Below, one piece after another: positions 1-9,394 of a stretch of 64,000 nucleotides of DNA (positions within the stretch are counted from its first letter, which is position 1; every line of letters starts with the position of its first letter). The notes under the pieces are model-generated. The model was given only the letters and a program-made list of their open reading frames with translations. It ran no database searches and was not told where the DNA came from. The stretch is from Cellulomonas shaoxiangyii. GTDB lineage: Bacteria; Actinomycetota; Actinomycetes; Actinomycetales; Cellulomonadaceae. The DNA lies in the NCBI RefSeq assembly GCF_004798685.1, contig NZ_CP039291.1, positions 3,100,001 through 3,164,000 on the forward strand. Direction: 5' to 3'. A program made the translations under genes and the position numbers.

Positions 1-2895
1 GACGGACGGGAGCACGTCCGCGAGCTCCCGCACGGCGGACCCCGAGGCGCAGCGCGCGTCCCCGACCACGACGACCTGACGGCCGCGCGCGATCGCGGGC
101 AGCGCCGCCTCGACGGGCAGGTGCGCGGCCGCGTCGACGACGACGAGGTCGACGGTCCGCGCCGCCGGCAGCACCTGCGACACCAGCATGGGGCCCGCGA
201 CGAGCACGGGCCGCAGCCGGCGCGCCACGTCCGGGTAGCGCCCGAGCGTCTCCCGCACGGACGTGACGCGGTCCTCGACGAGCTCGGCGAACAGCCCTTC
301 GGCCTGGTCGCGGTGCTGGCGGACGGCGGCCGAGACGCGCGCGAGGGCGGCCGCGAGCACGGGCGCGGTCCGGCTCTCCACGTGCGCTCGGTCGAGCTCG
401 GCGTACCGGGCCGAGAGCGTGCCGAGCGCGGCACCGTCGTAGCCGGCGAGCGCCGGGTCGGCGGCGAGCACCTGCTCGAACACCGTGCTCCACCAGGCGA
501 GGTCGAGCTCCGCGGGGGCGAGCGCGGGCTCGACGCGCCGCCCGGTGAGGTCGTCGACGAGCTCGCCGAGCCCCGCCGCGCGCACGCCGTGCAGGAGGTG
601 CGTGCGCTCGGGCAGCGTCTCGAGCGCGTCGGCGGTGTCCCGCAGGCGCGTGAGGCGGTCACGCAGCTCGGGGAACGGCGTCGCGGCGAGGCGGCCGCCC
701 CCGGGCGTGCCCGCGAGGACGTCGGCGAGCGCCTCCACGTCCTCCCGGACCGCGCGGTGCTCCTCCTCGATGACCTCGAGCGCGTCGGGCAGCCGCGGCC
801 ACCCGCCGGCGGGGCAGTGCGCCTGCCACACCTCTCGCCTGGCCTGCACCTCGAGCAGCGCACCGTGCAGGTCGGCGACCGGGCGGCCCGGGCGGAGCAT
901 GTCCTTCGCCTGCTTGCGCAGCCGCCGGCGCACCCAGAAGCCCATCGGCACGTCGTGCTGCTCGCGCCACTCCTTCGACGCGGTCGCCGCGACGAGGTCG
1001 GCGGCCGTGCGCTCGAAGACCAGCGGCTGGAAGACGTCGAGCGACGCACGAACGCCGTCGAGCATGCGCAGCTGCTCCGCCCAGTCGTCGAGGGTCGTCG
1101 CGGGAGTCAGGCCGGTGTCGGCGGCGACGTGCGCCACGCGGTCGAGGAGCACGGGCAGCGACACGTCGAGCAGGCGCTCGAGGCGGTGCCGGACGACCTG
1201 GGCGTCCGCGGACGTGCGCAGGTCCGCACCGAACCACGGCGTGTCCTGGGGGCGCAGCGTGAACGCCGCGAGCTCGCCCGCGCGCACGAGGTCGCGGCCC
1301 AGGCGGGTGCGGCGCTCGGCGTCGAGGACGCGCGCCACCTCGGGCGTGAGCCGCACCGTGGTGCGCGGGGTCGGCCGGGCGGACGTGAGGCGGGCGAGCT
1401 CCTGCAGGGCGTCGTACGCGGACACGTCCCAGGGCCCGCGGGGCACGTGCAGCGCGTCGACGTACCCGCGCAGCCGCTCCCGGTGCTCGACGAGCGACGC
1501 CCGCAGGGTCGCGACCGCGGCCGCGTCGACCGCCGGCGGCTCGATCGTCATGGCACCGAGCAGTCGCCGGCCCGCGGCGGCGCGCCAGCCGGCGTGCGGC
1601 TCGACGTCGAGGACGAGCTCCCCGAGCCCCAGCGCCGTGAGGCGGTCGACGAGCGCGGTCGCGGCGCGGCGGTGGCCGGGCACGTACAGGACCGTGCGGC
1701 CCTCCGCGGCGGCGTCGGCGACGAGTGCCGCGAGCGTGCCCGTGACGTCGGCGCCCGTCGGTGCGTCGACGAACACGTGCCCGCCCGCCGCGACGACGTC
1801 CAGCACGTGCTGCTGCGCGGGGTCGAGGTCACCGGCACCGCGCTCCACCGACGGGTCGCGGTCGCCCGCGACCGGCTCCGGGAGCGGGACCGTCAGCGCC
1901 TCGCGCGCGTCGTCGAGGCCGGCGAGGGCGCGGACGACCTCGTGCCGGTCGAGGGCGCCCGCGAGGTGGTCGAGGTCGTCGACCAGCACCTGGCCCGGGT
2001 GGATGAACGTGCCGACGACGACCTTCTCGACCAGGGAGAAGTCCTCGAGCACCGCCTCGCCGAGCGAGGAGAGCCGCTGGAGCGCACCGCGCGGGTCGAA
2101 GCCGGCGCCGGTGAACGTGCCGCGCGCGACCGCGGCGGGGTCCAGCAGGGCGCCGTGGCGGCGCAGTGCCCGGGCGAGCACGGGGTTGACCTCGAGGGAC
2201 GGCTCGAGCGCCAGCTCGTAGTCACCCTCGCCGGAGCCGCGGCCCCGCAGCGTGACCGGCCGCAGCAGCACGGGCGCGCGGACCGTGCGCACGGCGTCGG
2301 CGCCCCGCTCGGCGCGGGTGTCGCGGGGGTCGGGCGTGCGGCGGGTCACGTGCGCCAGCGCGCCCACGTCGTCCGAGCCCAGGTCGGCGGTCGACCGCTC
2401 GGTCCACGAGGCGACGCCGATCGCGAGGGACGTCGGCGCGATGCCGTAGCGCTGCGTGTACGTCGCGGCACGAGCACTCACGGCACGCGCGCGGCGGCGC
2501 GCGCTGGACAGGGCCCCGGCCTCGCGCACGAGGTTGGACAGCCGCGTCGCGCGGCCGGCGAACAGCTGCGCCATGCCCGACGGGTGCGCCGCCGACAGGT
2601 CGAGCGCCGCGTCGCCGAGCTGGTCGACGTCCGCCAGCGTGGACGCGCCCGCGGCCTCGACGAGCGCACCCCGCCACGTCGCGACGGCGCCCTCGAGCAC
2701 CTCGGCGGGCGACGGCGGCTCGACGAGGGCCACGGGCGGGCCGGCGGCGCGGTCGTCCGTGCGGTCGTCCGTGCGGTCGTCGGTGCGCTCGTCGGCGGAC
2801 CCGGGGGCCGGTGCGGAGGCGTCGGCGGGGGTCGGCTGCGGGGGCGAACCGGCCGGGGTCGGTCCCGAGCCGGGCGTGCGGGCGGGGACGGTCAC
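1..2895 (-). CDS. SF1-helicase-like protein with degenerate ATPase motifs (C-terminus beyond window)
   Basis: About 965 residues are visible, reading leftward off the window edge from a GTG at 2895. The layout matches large DNA2/NAM7-type superfamily 1 helicases. Around residue 370 the text DLDPAQQHVLDVV precedes the Walker A position, and VDLVVVDAAAHLPVEAALPA followed by VVVVGDARC near residue 918 is the motif II/III position. The Walker A slot reads DAPTGADVTGT and has no GK[ST]. The motif II DEAS is DAAA, and GDPKQ is GDARC. ATP hydrolysis is therefore doubtful. The N-terminus (to about residue 55) is Pro/Ala/Asp-rich and disordered. The true start could lie slightly upstream. The family call rests on motif layout only. 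Confidence 0.75.
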   Translation of the reverse strand, partial: MTVPARTPGSGPTPAGSPPQPTPADASAPAPGSADERTDDRTDDRTDDRAAGPPVALVEPPSPAEVLEGAVATWRGALVEAAGASTLADVDQLGDAALDLSAAHPSGMAQLFAGRATRLSNLVREAGALSSARRRARAVSARAATYTQRYGIAPTSLAIGVASWTERSTADLGSDDVGALAHVTRRTPDPRDTRAERGADAVRTVRAPVLLRPVTLRGRGSGEGDYELALEPSLEVNPVLARALRRHGALLDPAAVARGTFTGAGFDPRGALQRLSSLGEAVLEDFSLVEKVVVGTFIHPGQVLVDDLDHLAGALDRHEVVRALAGLDDAREALTVPLPEPVAGDRDPSVERGAGDLDPAQQHVLDVVAAGGHVFVDAPTGADVTGTLAALVADAAAEGRTVLYVPGHRRAATALVDRLTALGLGELVLDVEPHAGWRAAAGRRLLGAMTIEPPAVDAAAVATLRASLVEHRERLRGYVDALHVPRGPWDVSAYDALQELARLTSARPTPRTTVRLTPEVARVLDAERRTRLGRDLVRAGELAAFTLRPQDTPWFGADLRTSADAQVVRHRLERLLDVSLPVLLDRVAHVAADTGLTPATTLDDWAEQLRMLDGVRASLDVFQPLVFERTAADLVAATASKEWREQHDVPMGFWVRRRLRKQAKDMLRPGRPVADLHGALLEVQARREVWQAHCPAGGWPRLPDALEVIEEEHRAVREDVEALADVLAGTPGGGRLAATPFPELRDRLTRLRDTADALETLPERTHLLHGVRAAGLGELVDDLTGRRVEPALAPAELDLAWWSTVFEQVLAADPALAGYDGAALGTLSARYAELDRAHVESRTAPVLAAALARVSAAVRQHRDQAEGLFAELVEDRVTSVRETLGRYPDVARRLRPVLVAGPMLVSQVLPAARTVDLVVVDAAAHLPVEAALPAIARGRQVVVVGDARCASGSAVRELADVLPSV

Positions 2896-3024
2896 CCTGG
2901 CACGGTAGACCGCCGGACGCCGATCGCCCGGGCGGCCACGCCGGGGCACGCAGACCCGGTCGCGGCGTGATCGCCGTCCCGGCACGCCCCGGTCGCCGGC
3001 GTACCGGACGGGGCCTCGAGGGGG

Positions 3025-3135
3025 AAAAGACGAAGAGCGGGACGGGGTGACCCGTCCCGCTCTCGTGACCGCCGACCGGCGGGAGATTGAGAGACGGTGC
3101 GCACCACGCAGGGGGCAGGCGATGCGCACCGTCAG
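3025..3135 (-). ncRNA. Candidate ~110-nt structured small RNA
   Basis: No coding frame fits here, but a full minus-strand transcription unit does. A -35 TTGACC (3164-3169) and a -10-like CACACT (3141-3146) are 17 bp apart. The predicted start near 3135 sits directly against a perfect 11-bp stem (3123-3133 with 3093-3103) whose 19-nt loop contains CCCCC on the RNA strand. A GC stem around 3067-3082 follows, then a 13-bp terminator hairpin and a U tract. It resembles actinobacterial C-rich-loop sRNAs such as 6C RNA, but has only one C-rich loop, so I do not assign it there. Confidence 0.4.
3034..3063 (-). terminator. Intrinsic terminator of the small RNA
   Basis: A perfect 13-bp stem with a 4-nt loop. 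Reading leftward it is followed by CTTCGTCTTTT, a usable U tract. The rightward side has no T run, so the orientation favours a minus-strand transcript. Confidence 0.6.
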
Positions 3136-3140
3136 GTACG

Positions 3141-3169
3141 AGTGTGGCTCATCGGCAGGCGTTGGTCAA
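3141..3169 (-). promoter_or_regulatory. Putative promoter of the small RNA
   Basis: On the minus strand TTGACC (3169-3164) and CACACT (3146-3141) are separated by exactly 17 bp. The expected start, 6-8 nt downstream, falls at the foot of the first RNA hairpin. Confidence 0.35.
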
Positions 3170-3529
3170 ACGTCCAGACCACCCGTCAGGGTGAAGTCGG
3201 CCGACCGTCCAGCTCGGCGCGACGGAACCTCACCCCGCCCGCCGCCGCGCCGGGCCGACCGGTGCCCGACATGTCGCGTCTGCCCTGGTCACGGGCGGCG
3301 CACCCCCTCCGCGGCGCCGCCCGCCGGCGGCCGCGGCGCCGGCCTCCGGCCCCGCGCCGACCCGGCTCTCGCGAGCCCGTGCGGCCCTCGCGACCCGACC
3401 GGCGCCTCCCCCTCCCGGGCCGCGCCGGGCTCCCCCGGTCCGTCCCGGTCCGGTCGCCTCCCGTCCCTTCCCGTCGCGTGCCTAGGCTGGGCGCGGACGG
3501 CGGACGCCGGCCCGGGAGGGACGGACGCG

Positions 3530-4828
3530 ATGGCAAGGCGCGGTGCCGTGGTGGTGTACACGGCGGCGGCGCTCGCCTACCTCGTGGCGGTGGTCCACCG
3601 CACGGCGCTCGGCGTCGCGGGCGTCGACGCGATCGAGCGGTTCGGGCTGTCCGCCACGGGCCTCGCGGCGTTCTCCGTCGTCCAGCTCGCCGTGTACGCG
3701 GCGCTGCAGATCCCCGCCGGGCAGCTCCTCGACCGGTTCGGGGCGCGGGCGCTGGTCGCGGGCGGGTCGCTCGTGATGGCGGTCGGGCAGGCGCTGCTCG
3801 CGTGGGCCGACGACGTGCCGACGGCGATCGTCGCGCGCGTGCTCATCGGGGCCGGCGACGCGGGCATCTTCATCAGCGCGTGCCGCCTCGTCGCGGAGTG
3901 GTTCCCGCCCCGGCGGGTGCCCGTGCTGGTGCAGCTGACGGGCCTCATCGGGCAGTCGGGGCAGCTCGTGTCGGCCGTCGCGGTGGCGTGGCTGCTGCAC
4001 GCGCGCGGCTGGGGCGTGACGTTCGGTGTGCTGGCGGCGCTCGGGATGCTCGTGGCGGTGGTCGCGTGGGTCGGCGTCCGGGCCCCGGTCCCCGCGACCC
4101 CCGCGGACGCGATCGCGTCGGCGGCCCGCGCCCGGTTCCTGCACGCCGTGCGCGACGCGGCGCGCCCCGCGGGCACCCGGCTCGGGTTCTGGTCGCACTT
4201 CCTCGCACCGTTCAGCGCGAACGTCGTCGCGCTGCTGTGGGGGGTGCCGTTCTTCGTCACCGCGCAGGGCCGGTCCCCCGGGGAGGCGAGCGCCCTGCTC
4301 AGCGTGCTCACGGTCTCCGCGATGGTCTCCGGCCCGCTGGTGGGGCGCTGGACCGCCCGGCACCCGCTGCGACGCAGCTGGTCGGTGCTCGCCTCCGCCA
4401 CCGCGACGCTCGCCGCGTGGGTCTGGCTGCTCGTCCCGGACACGCCGCGCCCGTTCGCCCAGCTCGCCGTGTTCTGCGTGGTCGTGGGTGCGGGCGGGCC
4501 CGTGTCGCTCGTCGGGCTCGACTTCGCCCGCACGTCCACGGCGGCCGACCGGCTGGGCACGGCCACGGGCTTCGTCAACACGGGCGGGTTCGCGTCGACG
4601 ATGGTCGGGATCCTCGCGGTCGGCGTGGTCCTGCAGGTCGCGTCGCCGCCGGGTGCGACGACGTACTCGCTCGACGCCTACCGCCTCGCGTTCGCCGTGC
4701 TGCTCGTGCCGTGGCTCGTCGGCGTGACCGGCGTGCTGCGCAACCGGCGGCTGGCACGCGCGGACATGGCCCGCGCGGGCACCGTGGTCCCGTCGGTCCG
4801 CGAGGTGCTGCGCCGCCGTCGCCCCTGA
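3530..4828 (+). CDS. MFS transporter
   Basis: This 432-residue protein has about twelve hydrophobic segments and a major-facilitator layout. The first helix follows a short MARRG cap. The loop 2-3 region reads GQLLDRFGARALVAGGSLVM, a match to the MFS GxxxDRxGxR motif. The helix 4-5 region AEWFPPRRVPV is typical of the family. The ATG at 3530 follows GGGAGGG at a usable distance. The longer open frame upstream is not needed and crosses non-coding sequence. Substrate cannot be deduced; no neighbour suggests one. Confidence 0.88.
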   Translation: MARRGAVVVYTAAALAYLVAVVHRTALGVAGVDAIERFGLSATGLAAFSVVQLAVYAALQIPAGQLLDRFGARALVAGGSLVMAVGQALLAWADDVPTAIVARVLIGAGDAGIFISACRLVAEWFPPRRVPVLVQLTGLIGQSGQLVSAVAVAWLLHARGWGVTFGVLAALGMLVAVVAWVGVRAPVPATPADAIASAARARFLHAVRDAARPAGTRLGFWSHFLAPFSANVVALLWGVPFFVTAQGRSPGEASALLSVLTVSAMVSGPLVGRWTARHPLRRSWSVLASATATLAAWVWLLVPDTPRPFAQLAVFCVVVGAGGPVSLVGLDFARTSTAADRLGTATGFVNTGGFASTMVGILAVGVVLQVASPPGATTYSLDAYRLAFAVLLVPWLVGVTGVLRNRRLARADMARAGTVVPSVREVLRRRRP

Positions 4829-4958
4829 ACGCGGCACCGCCCCGGCACGATCCCGAGAAGCTCGATGCGTCTGCATGCATCCGCGCGGTGCCCCCGGACG
4901 GAAGTAGAGGTGTCAGCACGACACCGCCCGCACCGCGGGCCGATCCAGGAGGACCTTC

Positions 4959-5804
4959 ATGCGCGCTCGATCCCTCGCCGCAGCAACCGGTTCGTTCGCC
5001 GTCGCAGCACTGACCCTCGCCGCCGTGCCCGCGCAGGCGGCCGGTGCCGACGCCGCGCAGCTCTCGGTGCTGCACGGCGTCCCGGGCCTCACCGTGGACG
5101 TGTGGGTGAACGGCGAGCGCACGCTCGACGACTTCACGCCCGGCACGCTCGCCGGCCCGCTCGACCTCCCCGCGGGGACGTACACGGTGGCGATCACGGC
5201 GGCCGACGCGGCCGACGCGAGCTCCCCCGCCATCGGCCCGGTCGACCTCGCCCTCGAGGCCGGCGGCAACTACACGGCCGCCGCCCACCTCGACACCGCG
5301 GGCGAGCCGACGGCGACGCTCTTCACCAACGACACCAGCCCGACGGCCGCCGGCCAGGGGCGCCTCACGGTCCGGCACGTCGCGGCCGCACCGGCCGTCG
5401 ACGTCCTCGCGGGCGGTCAGCCGGTCATCTCGAACCTGACCAACCCGAACGAGCAGACGCTGGACCTGCCCGCGGGCACCGTCGCGGCGAGCGTCGTCGC
5501 GGCCGGCACCACCGAGCCGGTGCTGCTCGGCCCGGCCGACGTCCCCGTCACCGAGGGCACCAACACGATCGTCTACGCGTGGGGCAGCGCGACCGCGTCG
5601 CCGTCGACCCTCGCGCTCGCGACGCAGGTCGTCGATGGCCTGCACAGCGCGCCGTCCGGTGTGCAGGCGGGCCAGCTGGGCCTGGTCGACGACACCCGGA
5701 CGCAGCCGTGGCTGCTCGGTGCGGGCGCGTTCGCCGTCCTCGCCGCCGCCGTCCTGGCCGTCACGCGCCGCACGTCCGCGGCGACCGTGACGGGCGACCG
5801 CTGA
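4959..5804 (+). CDS. DUF4397 domain surface protein
   Basis: A 281-residue secreted, membrane-anchored protein. A signal peptide (about 1-28, ending AQAA) precedes two beta-rich repeats. The first begins [20 protein letters not shown] and the second [20 protein letters not shown], both typical of DUF4397. A C-terminal segment ([18 protein letters not shown]) followed by RR anchors it; there is no sorting motif. GGAGGACCTT lies just upstream of the ATG. It is followed by a class F sortase and a sigma/anti-sigma pair, so it may be part of an envelope cassette under that sigma factor. Confidence 0.9.
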   Translation: MRARSLAAATGSFAVAALTLAAVPAQAAGADAAQLSVLHGVPGLTVDVWVNGERTLDDFTPGTLAGPLDLPAGTYTVAITAADAADASSPAIGPVDLALEAGGNYTAAAHLDTAGEPTATLFTNDTSPTAAGQGRLTVRHVAAAPAVDVLAGGQPVISNLTNPNEQTLDLPAGTVAASVVAAGTTEPVLLGPADVPVTEGTNTIVYAWGSATASPSTLALATQVVDGLHSAPSGVQAGQLGLVDDTRTQPWLLGAGAFAVLAAAVLAVTRRTSAATVTGDR

Positions 5805-5905
5805 CCGGTACCCCGGCGGAGCGCACCGTGGCCCGGGGGTGGACGGCGGCACCCGCCGTCCACCGCCGGGCCGCGGCCGTCCCCGCCGTCCGCCGCCCCG
5901 GCGGC

Positions 5906-6595
5906 ATGCTCCGCCCGGGCGGCGCGTTCCGGCTCCGCGGCGCGTTCCGTGCGGTCGCGGCCGTGGCGGCGCTCGTCGTCCTGACGGCGTGCGGCGGTGC
6001 CGCGCCCGCGCAGACGCCGGCCGGTGCGTCCGCGTCCGCGTCGGCGACACCGTCGGCGGCACCGGTGCCCGCCGGCGGCGCGACGACCGCGCCGCCCGTC
6101 CCGGTGCAGGACGCGTCGCTCGGCGCCCTGCCCGTGGCCGCCGTCGTCCCACCGGTCCGGGTGCAGGTTCCCGACCTCGAGATCGACATGCCGGTCGAGC
6201 CGGCCGGCGTCGCACCGGAGGGCGACATGGAGCTCCCCGACCGCGCCGACGTCGCCGCCTGGTACGAGTTCGGCCCCGCACCGGCCGCACCCGCCGGGTC
6301 GACGCTGCTCGCCGCGCACGTCGACTCGCGGACCACCGGCGTCGGCCCGTTCGCCCGGCTGCGCGACGTGGGCGCCGGCACCGCCGTCGTCGTCACCACC
6401 GCCGACGGCGCGACGTACGAGTACCGCGTGCGGGACGTCGTGCGGGTGCCGAAGGACACGGCACCGGTCGGCGAGTGGTTCGACCGTGCGGGCGCCCCCC
6501 GGCTCGTCCTCGTCACCTGCGGAGGTGCGTTCGACCGGGACGTCGGACACTATTCGGACAACGTCGTCGTCACCGCCCTCCCCGTGGGCGGCTGA
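5906..6595 (+). CDS. Class F sortase, lipoprotein
   Basis: A 229-residue cysteine transpeptidase expected outside the membrane. The N-terminus carries a lipobox (VVLTAC), then an Ala/Pro-rich linker, then the sortase fold. The catalytic triad is visible: His in LLAAHVDS, Cys in LVLVTCGG, Arg in [11 protein letters not shown], spaced as in class F enzymes. The ATG at 5906 puts a short basic region before the lipobox; an in-frame GTG at 5828 is possible. Its substrate is not obvious. The neighbouring DUF4397 protein has no sorting motif, and the large adhesin at 18.7-24.4 kb carries LAATG, which is more typical of class E. Confidence 0.88.
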   Translation: MLRPGGAFRLRGAFRAVAAVAALVVLTACGGAAPAQTPAGASASASATPSAAPVPAGGATTAPPVPVQDASLGALPVAAVVPPVRVQVPDLEIDMPVEPAGVAPEGDMELPDRADVAAWYEFGPAPAAPAGSTLLAAHVDSRTTGVGPFARLRDVGAGTAVVVTTADGATYEYRVRDVVRVPKDTAPVGEWFDRAGAPRLVLVTCGGAFDRDVGHYSDNVVVTALPVGG

Positions 6596-6642
6596 CCGTG
6601 CTGCAGCGGGCGCGCGAGCGGACGGCGGGTGAGGAGCGGTCC

Positions 6643-7260
6643 GTGGCGGTGGCAGTCCCCCCGTCCGGCGTGCCGGCTGTGCCGCCGGAGCCGGGCCAGG
6701 GCGCCGACGACGGTGTCGCGGCCCTCGGCGAGGCCTTCGCCGCGGGCGACGACACCGCCGTCCGCGAGGCGTACCGCCGGTGGGCGGCGCTCGTGCACAC
6801 GGTCGCGCTGCGCTCGCTGGGCACGATCGCCGAGGCGGAGGACGTCACGCAGCAGGTGTTCGTCGACGCGTGGCGCAGCCGGCAGCGGTTCGACCCGACG
6901 CGCGCCCGCCTGCCCGCCTGGCTGCTGGGCATCACGAAGCACGCGGTGGCCGACGCGCACGCACGCCGTGCACGCGACGGCCGGCTCGAGGCGGCGGCGG
7001 AGACGTCGGCCGTCGCGGCCGGCACGCAGGCCGCGCCCGGCCACGCCGACCGCGTGGTCGACCGGGTCGTCGTGCGGGACGAGCTCGACCGGCTGGGCGA
7101 CCCGCAGCGCACGATCCTGCACCTGGCCTTCTACGACGACCTCACGCACGAGCAGATCGCGCGGCGCCTGGACCTGCCGCTGGGCACCGTGAAGAGTCAC
7201 GTCCGACGCAGCCTCGCCCGGCTGCGGACCCGATGGGAGGTGGAGGGTGTCGCCGAGTGA
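6643..7260 (+). CDS. ECF-type RNA polymerase sigma factor
   Basis: A 205-residue sigma-70 family member. Region 2 is [20 protein letters not shown] with [20 protein letters not shown]. Region 4 is [20 protein letters not shown] with [20 protein letters not shown]. The GTG at 6643 has GAGGAG six bases upstream and is preferred over the GTG at 6598. The stop lies inside the start of the anti-sigma gene (14-nt overlap), so the two are translationally coupled. It resembles SigK-type sigma factors paired with RskA-type anti-sigma factors. Confidence 0.9.
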   Translation: MAVAVPPSGVPAVPPEPGQGADDGVAALGEAFAAGDDTAVREAYRRWAALVHTVALRSLGTIAEAEDVTQQVFVDAWRSRQRFDPTRARLPAWLLGITKHAVADAHARRARDGRLEAAAETSAVAAGTQAAPGHADRVVDRVVVRDELDRLGDPQRTILHLAFYDDLTHEQIARRLDLPLGTVKSHVRRSLARLRTRWEVEGVAE

Positions 7261-8077
7261 CGCGCACGTGGACGACGACGTGCTGAGCCTCCTCGCCCTG
7301 GGCGAGGACACGGGCACCCCGGACGAGCGCGCCCACGTGGCGGCGTGCCCGCGCTGCTCGGCCGAGCTCGCGCAGCTGCGCGACCTGGTCGGGGTGGCAC
7401 GCGCCGCCCAGGCGGACGGACCGCTGGTCGCCCCCGCCCCGCACGTGTGGGAGCGGATCGCGGGCGAGCTGGCCCTCGACCCCACCCCCGTCGTGGTCGA
7501 CGACGCGACGGCGACCGCCGTGCCCGTCGCGGGTGCGCCCGGCGCCGGCGCACGGGCGGACGAGCCGGTCGCGAGCGGCGGCGGACCCGCCGCTGCACCC
7601 GCACCCGCACGCGAGCCCGGGCTCGCCCCCGTCGTTCCGCTGCGGCCGCGCCGCTGGGCCTGGGTGGCCGGTGCCGCCGCTGCGGGCCTGGTCGTCGGCG
7701 GCGCCGGCGCCTGGTGGACGGCGACGCGCGAGCCGGCGACGACCGTGGTCGCCCGGGCCGAGCTCGACGCGCTGCCCGGCTGGGACGCGGCCGGCTCCGC
7801 CGAGCTCGAGACCGCCCCGGACGGCTCCCGCGTGCTCGTGGTCGACGTCGCGGACGACGGCCCGGCGTCGGGCGGTTACCGCGAGGTGTGGCTCCTGCGC
7901 CCGGACGTGTCGGGGCTGGTGAGCCTCGGGCCGCTCACGGGGACGTCGGGCCGCTTCACGCTGCCCGACGACCTGGACGTGGACGAGTTCCCCGTGGTCG
8001 ACGTGTCGTCCGAGCCGCTCGACGGCGACCCGGCGCACTCCGGCGACTCGATCGTGCGGGGCACGCTCGGCGCCTGA
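7247..8077 (+). CDS. RskA-like zinc-finger anti-sigma factor
   Basis: A 276-residue single-pass membrane protein. The cytoplasmic N-terminus has the ZAS pattern [12 protein letters not shown] (His-x3-Cys-x2-Cys). An Ala/Pro linker leads to one membrane segment ([19 protein letters not shown]). The extracytoplasmic domain contains [18 protein letters not shown], typical of RskA C-terminal domains. It should sequester the sigma factor encoded immediately upstream. It overlaps that gene by 14 nt and starts with GTG. Confidence 0.9.
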   Translation: MSPSDAHVDDDVLSLLALGEDTGTPDERAHVAACPRCSAELAQLRDLVGVARAAQADGPLVAPAPHVWERIAGELALDPTPVVVDDATATAVPVAGAPGAGARADEPVASGGGPAAAPAPAREPGLAPVVPLRPRRWAWVAGAAAAGLVVGGAGAWWTATREPATTVVARAELDALPGWDAAGSAELETAPDGSRVLVVDVADDGPASGGYREVWLLRPDVSGLVSLGPLTGTSGRFTLPDDLDVDEFPVVDVSSEPLDGDPAHSGDSIVRGTLGA

Positions 8078-8116
8078 CGCCGCCGTGCTGTCGGTGGCGT
8101 GCGCCACAGTGGGCGG

Positions 8117-8710
8117 ATGGACGACAAGGAGACGCTGCACCGGTACCTGCGCCGCAGCCGCGAGGACCTGCTCGGCAAGCTGGACGGGCTGAGCGACTAC
8201 GACGTGCGCCGTCCGCTGACCCCGACCGGCACGAACCTGCTCGGGCTGGTCAAGCACGTGGGGGGCGTGCAGCTCGGCTACCTGGGCAGCGTCTTCGGCC
8301 GGCCCAGCCCGCGCGAGGACGCGCCGTGGATGGCCGAGGACGCCGAGCCGGACGCGGACATGTGGGCCGCGCTGCACGAGACGCGGGACCAGGTGCTGGA
8401 GCTGTGGGCCCACTCGGCGGAGCACGCCGACGCGACGGTGGCGGCGCTGCCGCTCGACGCGCCGGGCGTCGTGCCCTGGTGGGGGCCGAGCGGCGACGTG
8501 ACGCTGCACGCGGTGCTCGTGCACCTGGTCGTCGAGGTGGCGCGCCACGCGGGCCACGCCGACGTGCTGCGGGAGGGCATCGACGGGCTGGCGGGCCAGC
8601 GGCCGGGCGACCTCAACGTCACGGGCCGCACCGCCGAGCAGTGGGCGGCGCACCGGGCCCGCGTCGAGGACGCCGCCCGCCGGGCCGCGGGGCTGGCGGG
8701 CGAGGCGTGA
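8117..8710 (+). CDS. DinB-like (DUF664) protein
   Basis: A 197-residue four-helix-bundle protein. Features typical of DUF664/DinB enzymes are the opening KETLHRYLRRSREDLLGKLD, the first metal-ligand candidate in LVKHVGGVQLGYLG, and HLVVEVARHAGHADVLREGI with two further histidines. Many relatives are mycothiol-dependent or of unknown activity. The ATG at 8117 is chosen because the upstream GTG at 8099 lacks any alignment support. A terminator follows at 8808. Confidence 0.85.
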   Translation: MDDKETLHRYLRRSREDLLGKLDGLSDYDVRRPLTPTGTNLLGLVKHVGGVQLGYLGSVFGRPSPREDAPWMAEDAEPDADMWAALHETRDQVLELWAHSAEHADATVAALPLDAPGVVPWWGPSGDVTLHAVLVHLVVEVARHAGHADVLREGIDGLAGQRPGDLNVTGRTAEQWAAHRARVEDAARRAAGLAGEA

Positions 8711-8807
8711 GGGGCGGACGTCACGGGCACGGTGTGCCGGGGGTGGAGCGAGGAGTGCGTCGACGTCGGACCGGCGGGCGGCGCCCGCGTCGGTCCGGAA
8801 ACGACGA

Positions 8808-8846
8808 CGCGCCGCCCCGACCGGGGATCCGGTCGGGCGCGGCGCG
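8808..8846. terminator. Strong hairpin between convergent genes
   Basis: A ~17-bp GC-rich stem with one bulged base and a GGAT loop. It lies between the rightward DinB-like gene and the leftward small-peptide gene, so it can serve both. No long T run is present, as is common at this GC content. Confidence 0.65.
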
Positions 8847-8882
8847 TTCGCGTCGAGCCCGGGGTGCGGGGCGCGCGTAGTG

Positions 8883-8999
8883 TCAGTACTTGCAGCAGGG
8901 CGCGGCCTCGGCCGAGTCCGCCTGCGCGATCGAGGCGCCGGTGACGCCGGTGACGGCAGTGAGGGCGACGAACACGGCGACGATGAGCTTCTTCTTCAT
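8883..8999 (-). CDS. Small secreted peptide ending CCKY
   Basis: A 38-codon gene. The product begins MKKKLIVAVFVALTAVTG, a strong signal peptide, continues to an Ala-rich region with a likely cleavage after AQA, and ends AEAAPCCKY. The exported part would be about 11 residues with two adjacent cysteines. GGAGGT sits 7 nt before the ATG, so translation should be efficient. It lies downstream of, and on the same strand as, the HTH-TPR regulator at 9395-10705, which has its own terminator in between. A peptide pheromone is an inference; a stress peptide or Cys-rich effector is possible. Confidence 0.65.
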   Translation of the reverse strand: MKKKLIVAVFVALTAVTGVTGASIAQADSAEAAPCCKY

Positions 9000-9394
9000 G
9001 GCGGGGACCTCCGGTCTGGTGCGCCGGTCTGTCCGGCACAGCGGAATGTTCTCGGCCTGAGTGTCGCGCCCGCAATGACTCGGGGAATACTGGTATAGAC
9101 TCTCCCCGAATTTTGGTCGCCCGGGCGTGTCGCGTTGCGCCTGGTGAGAGCGCCGTGCCCTGCCGGACGGATCGGGGCCGGAAATGCCCACGCGGCTCGC
9201 TGCACCGCCCCGCAGAACGTGAGAGTCGTTCCGCAGCGGGCTCTGATCTGGCGACTCCACCCCGTGACATCCCCGGAGCACGGTCGCCGTGGACGACCGC
9301 GCCGGACGCCGTCGCCGGGGTGCAACCGGCCCCGAACGCGGACGACGGCGGCCCCGGTACGGGACCGCCGTCGTCCGACGTGATGCGTGGGCCC
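9000..9394. other. Intergenic region: peptide leader and regulator terminator
   Basis: This 395-bp gap is less GC-rich than its flanks near 9060-9120. On the minus strand CGGGGA and TCCCCG arms flank a 16-nt core containing TCTATACC (9084-9111), a possible promoter/operator for the peptide gene. The regulator's terminator is at 9341-9375. No coding frame is convincing. Confidence 0.4.
9341..9375 (-). terminator. Terminator after the HTH-TPR regulator
   Basis: A perfect 11-bp GC-rich stem enclosing a 13-nt partly self-complementary loop, 20 bp past the regulator stop codon. It separates the regulator transcript from the peptide gene. Confidence 0.6.

Noticed and set aside
121..2970. Very long plus-strand open frame (949 codons)
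   Set aside because: It is the antisense shadow of the helicase-like gene; composition is Arg/Gly/Ala/Val-rich without domains, while the minus frame gives a coherent protein.
3034..3063. Terminator of the helicase-like gene or of a plus-strand gene
   Set aside because: The helicase gene starts, rather than ends, near here, and the T run is present only on the minus-strand side from higher coordinates.
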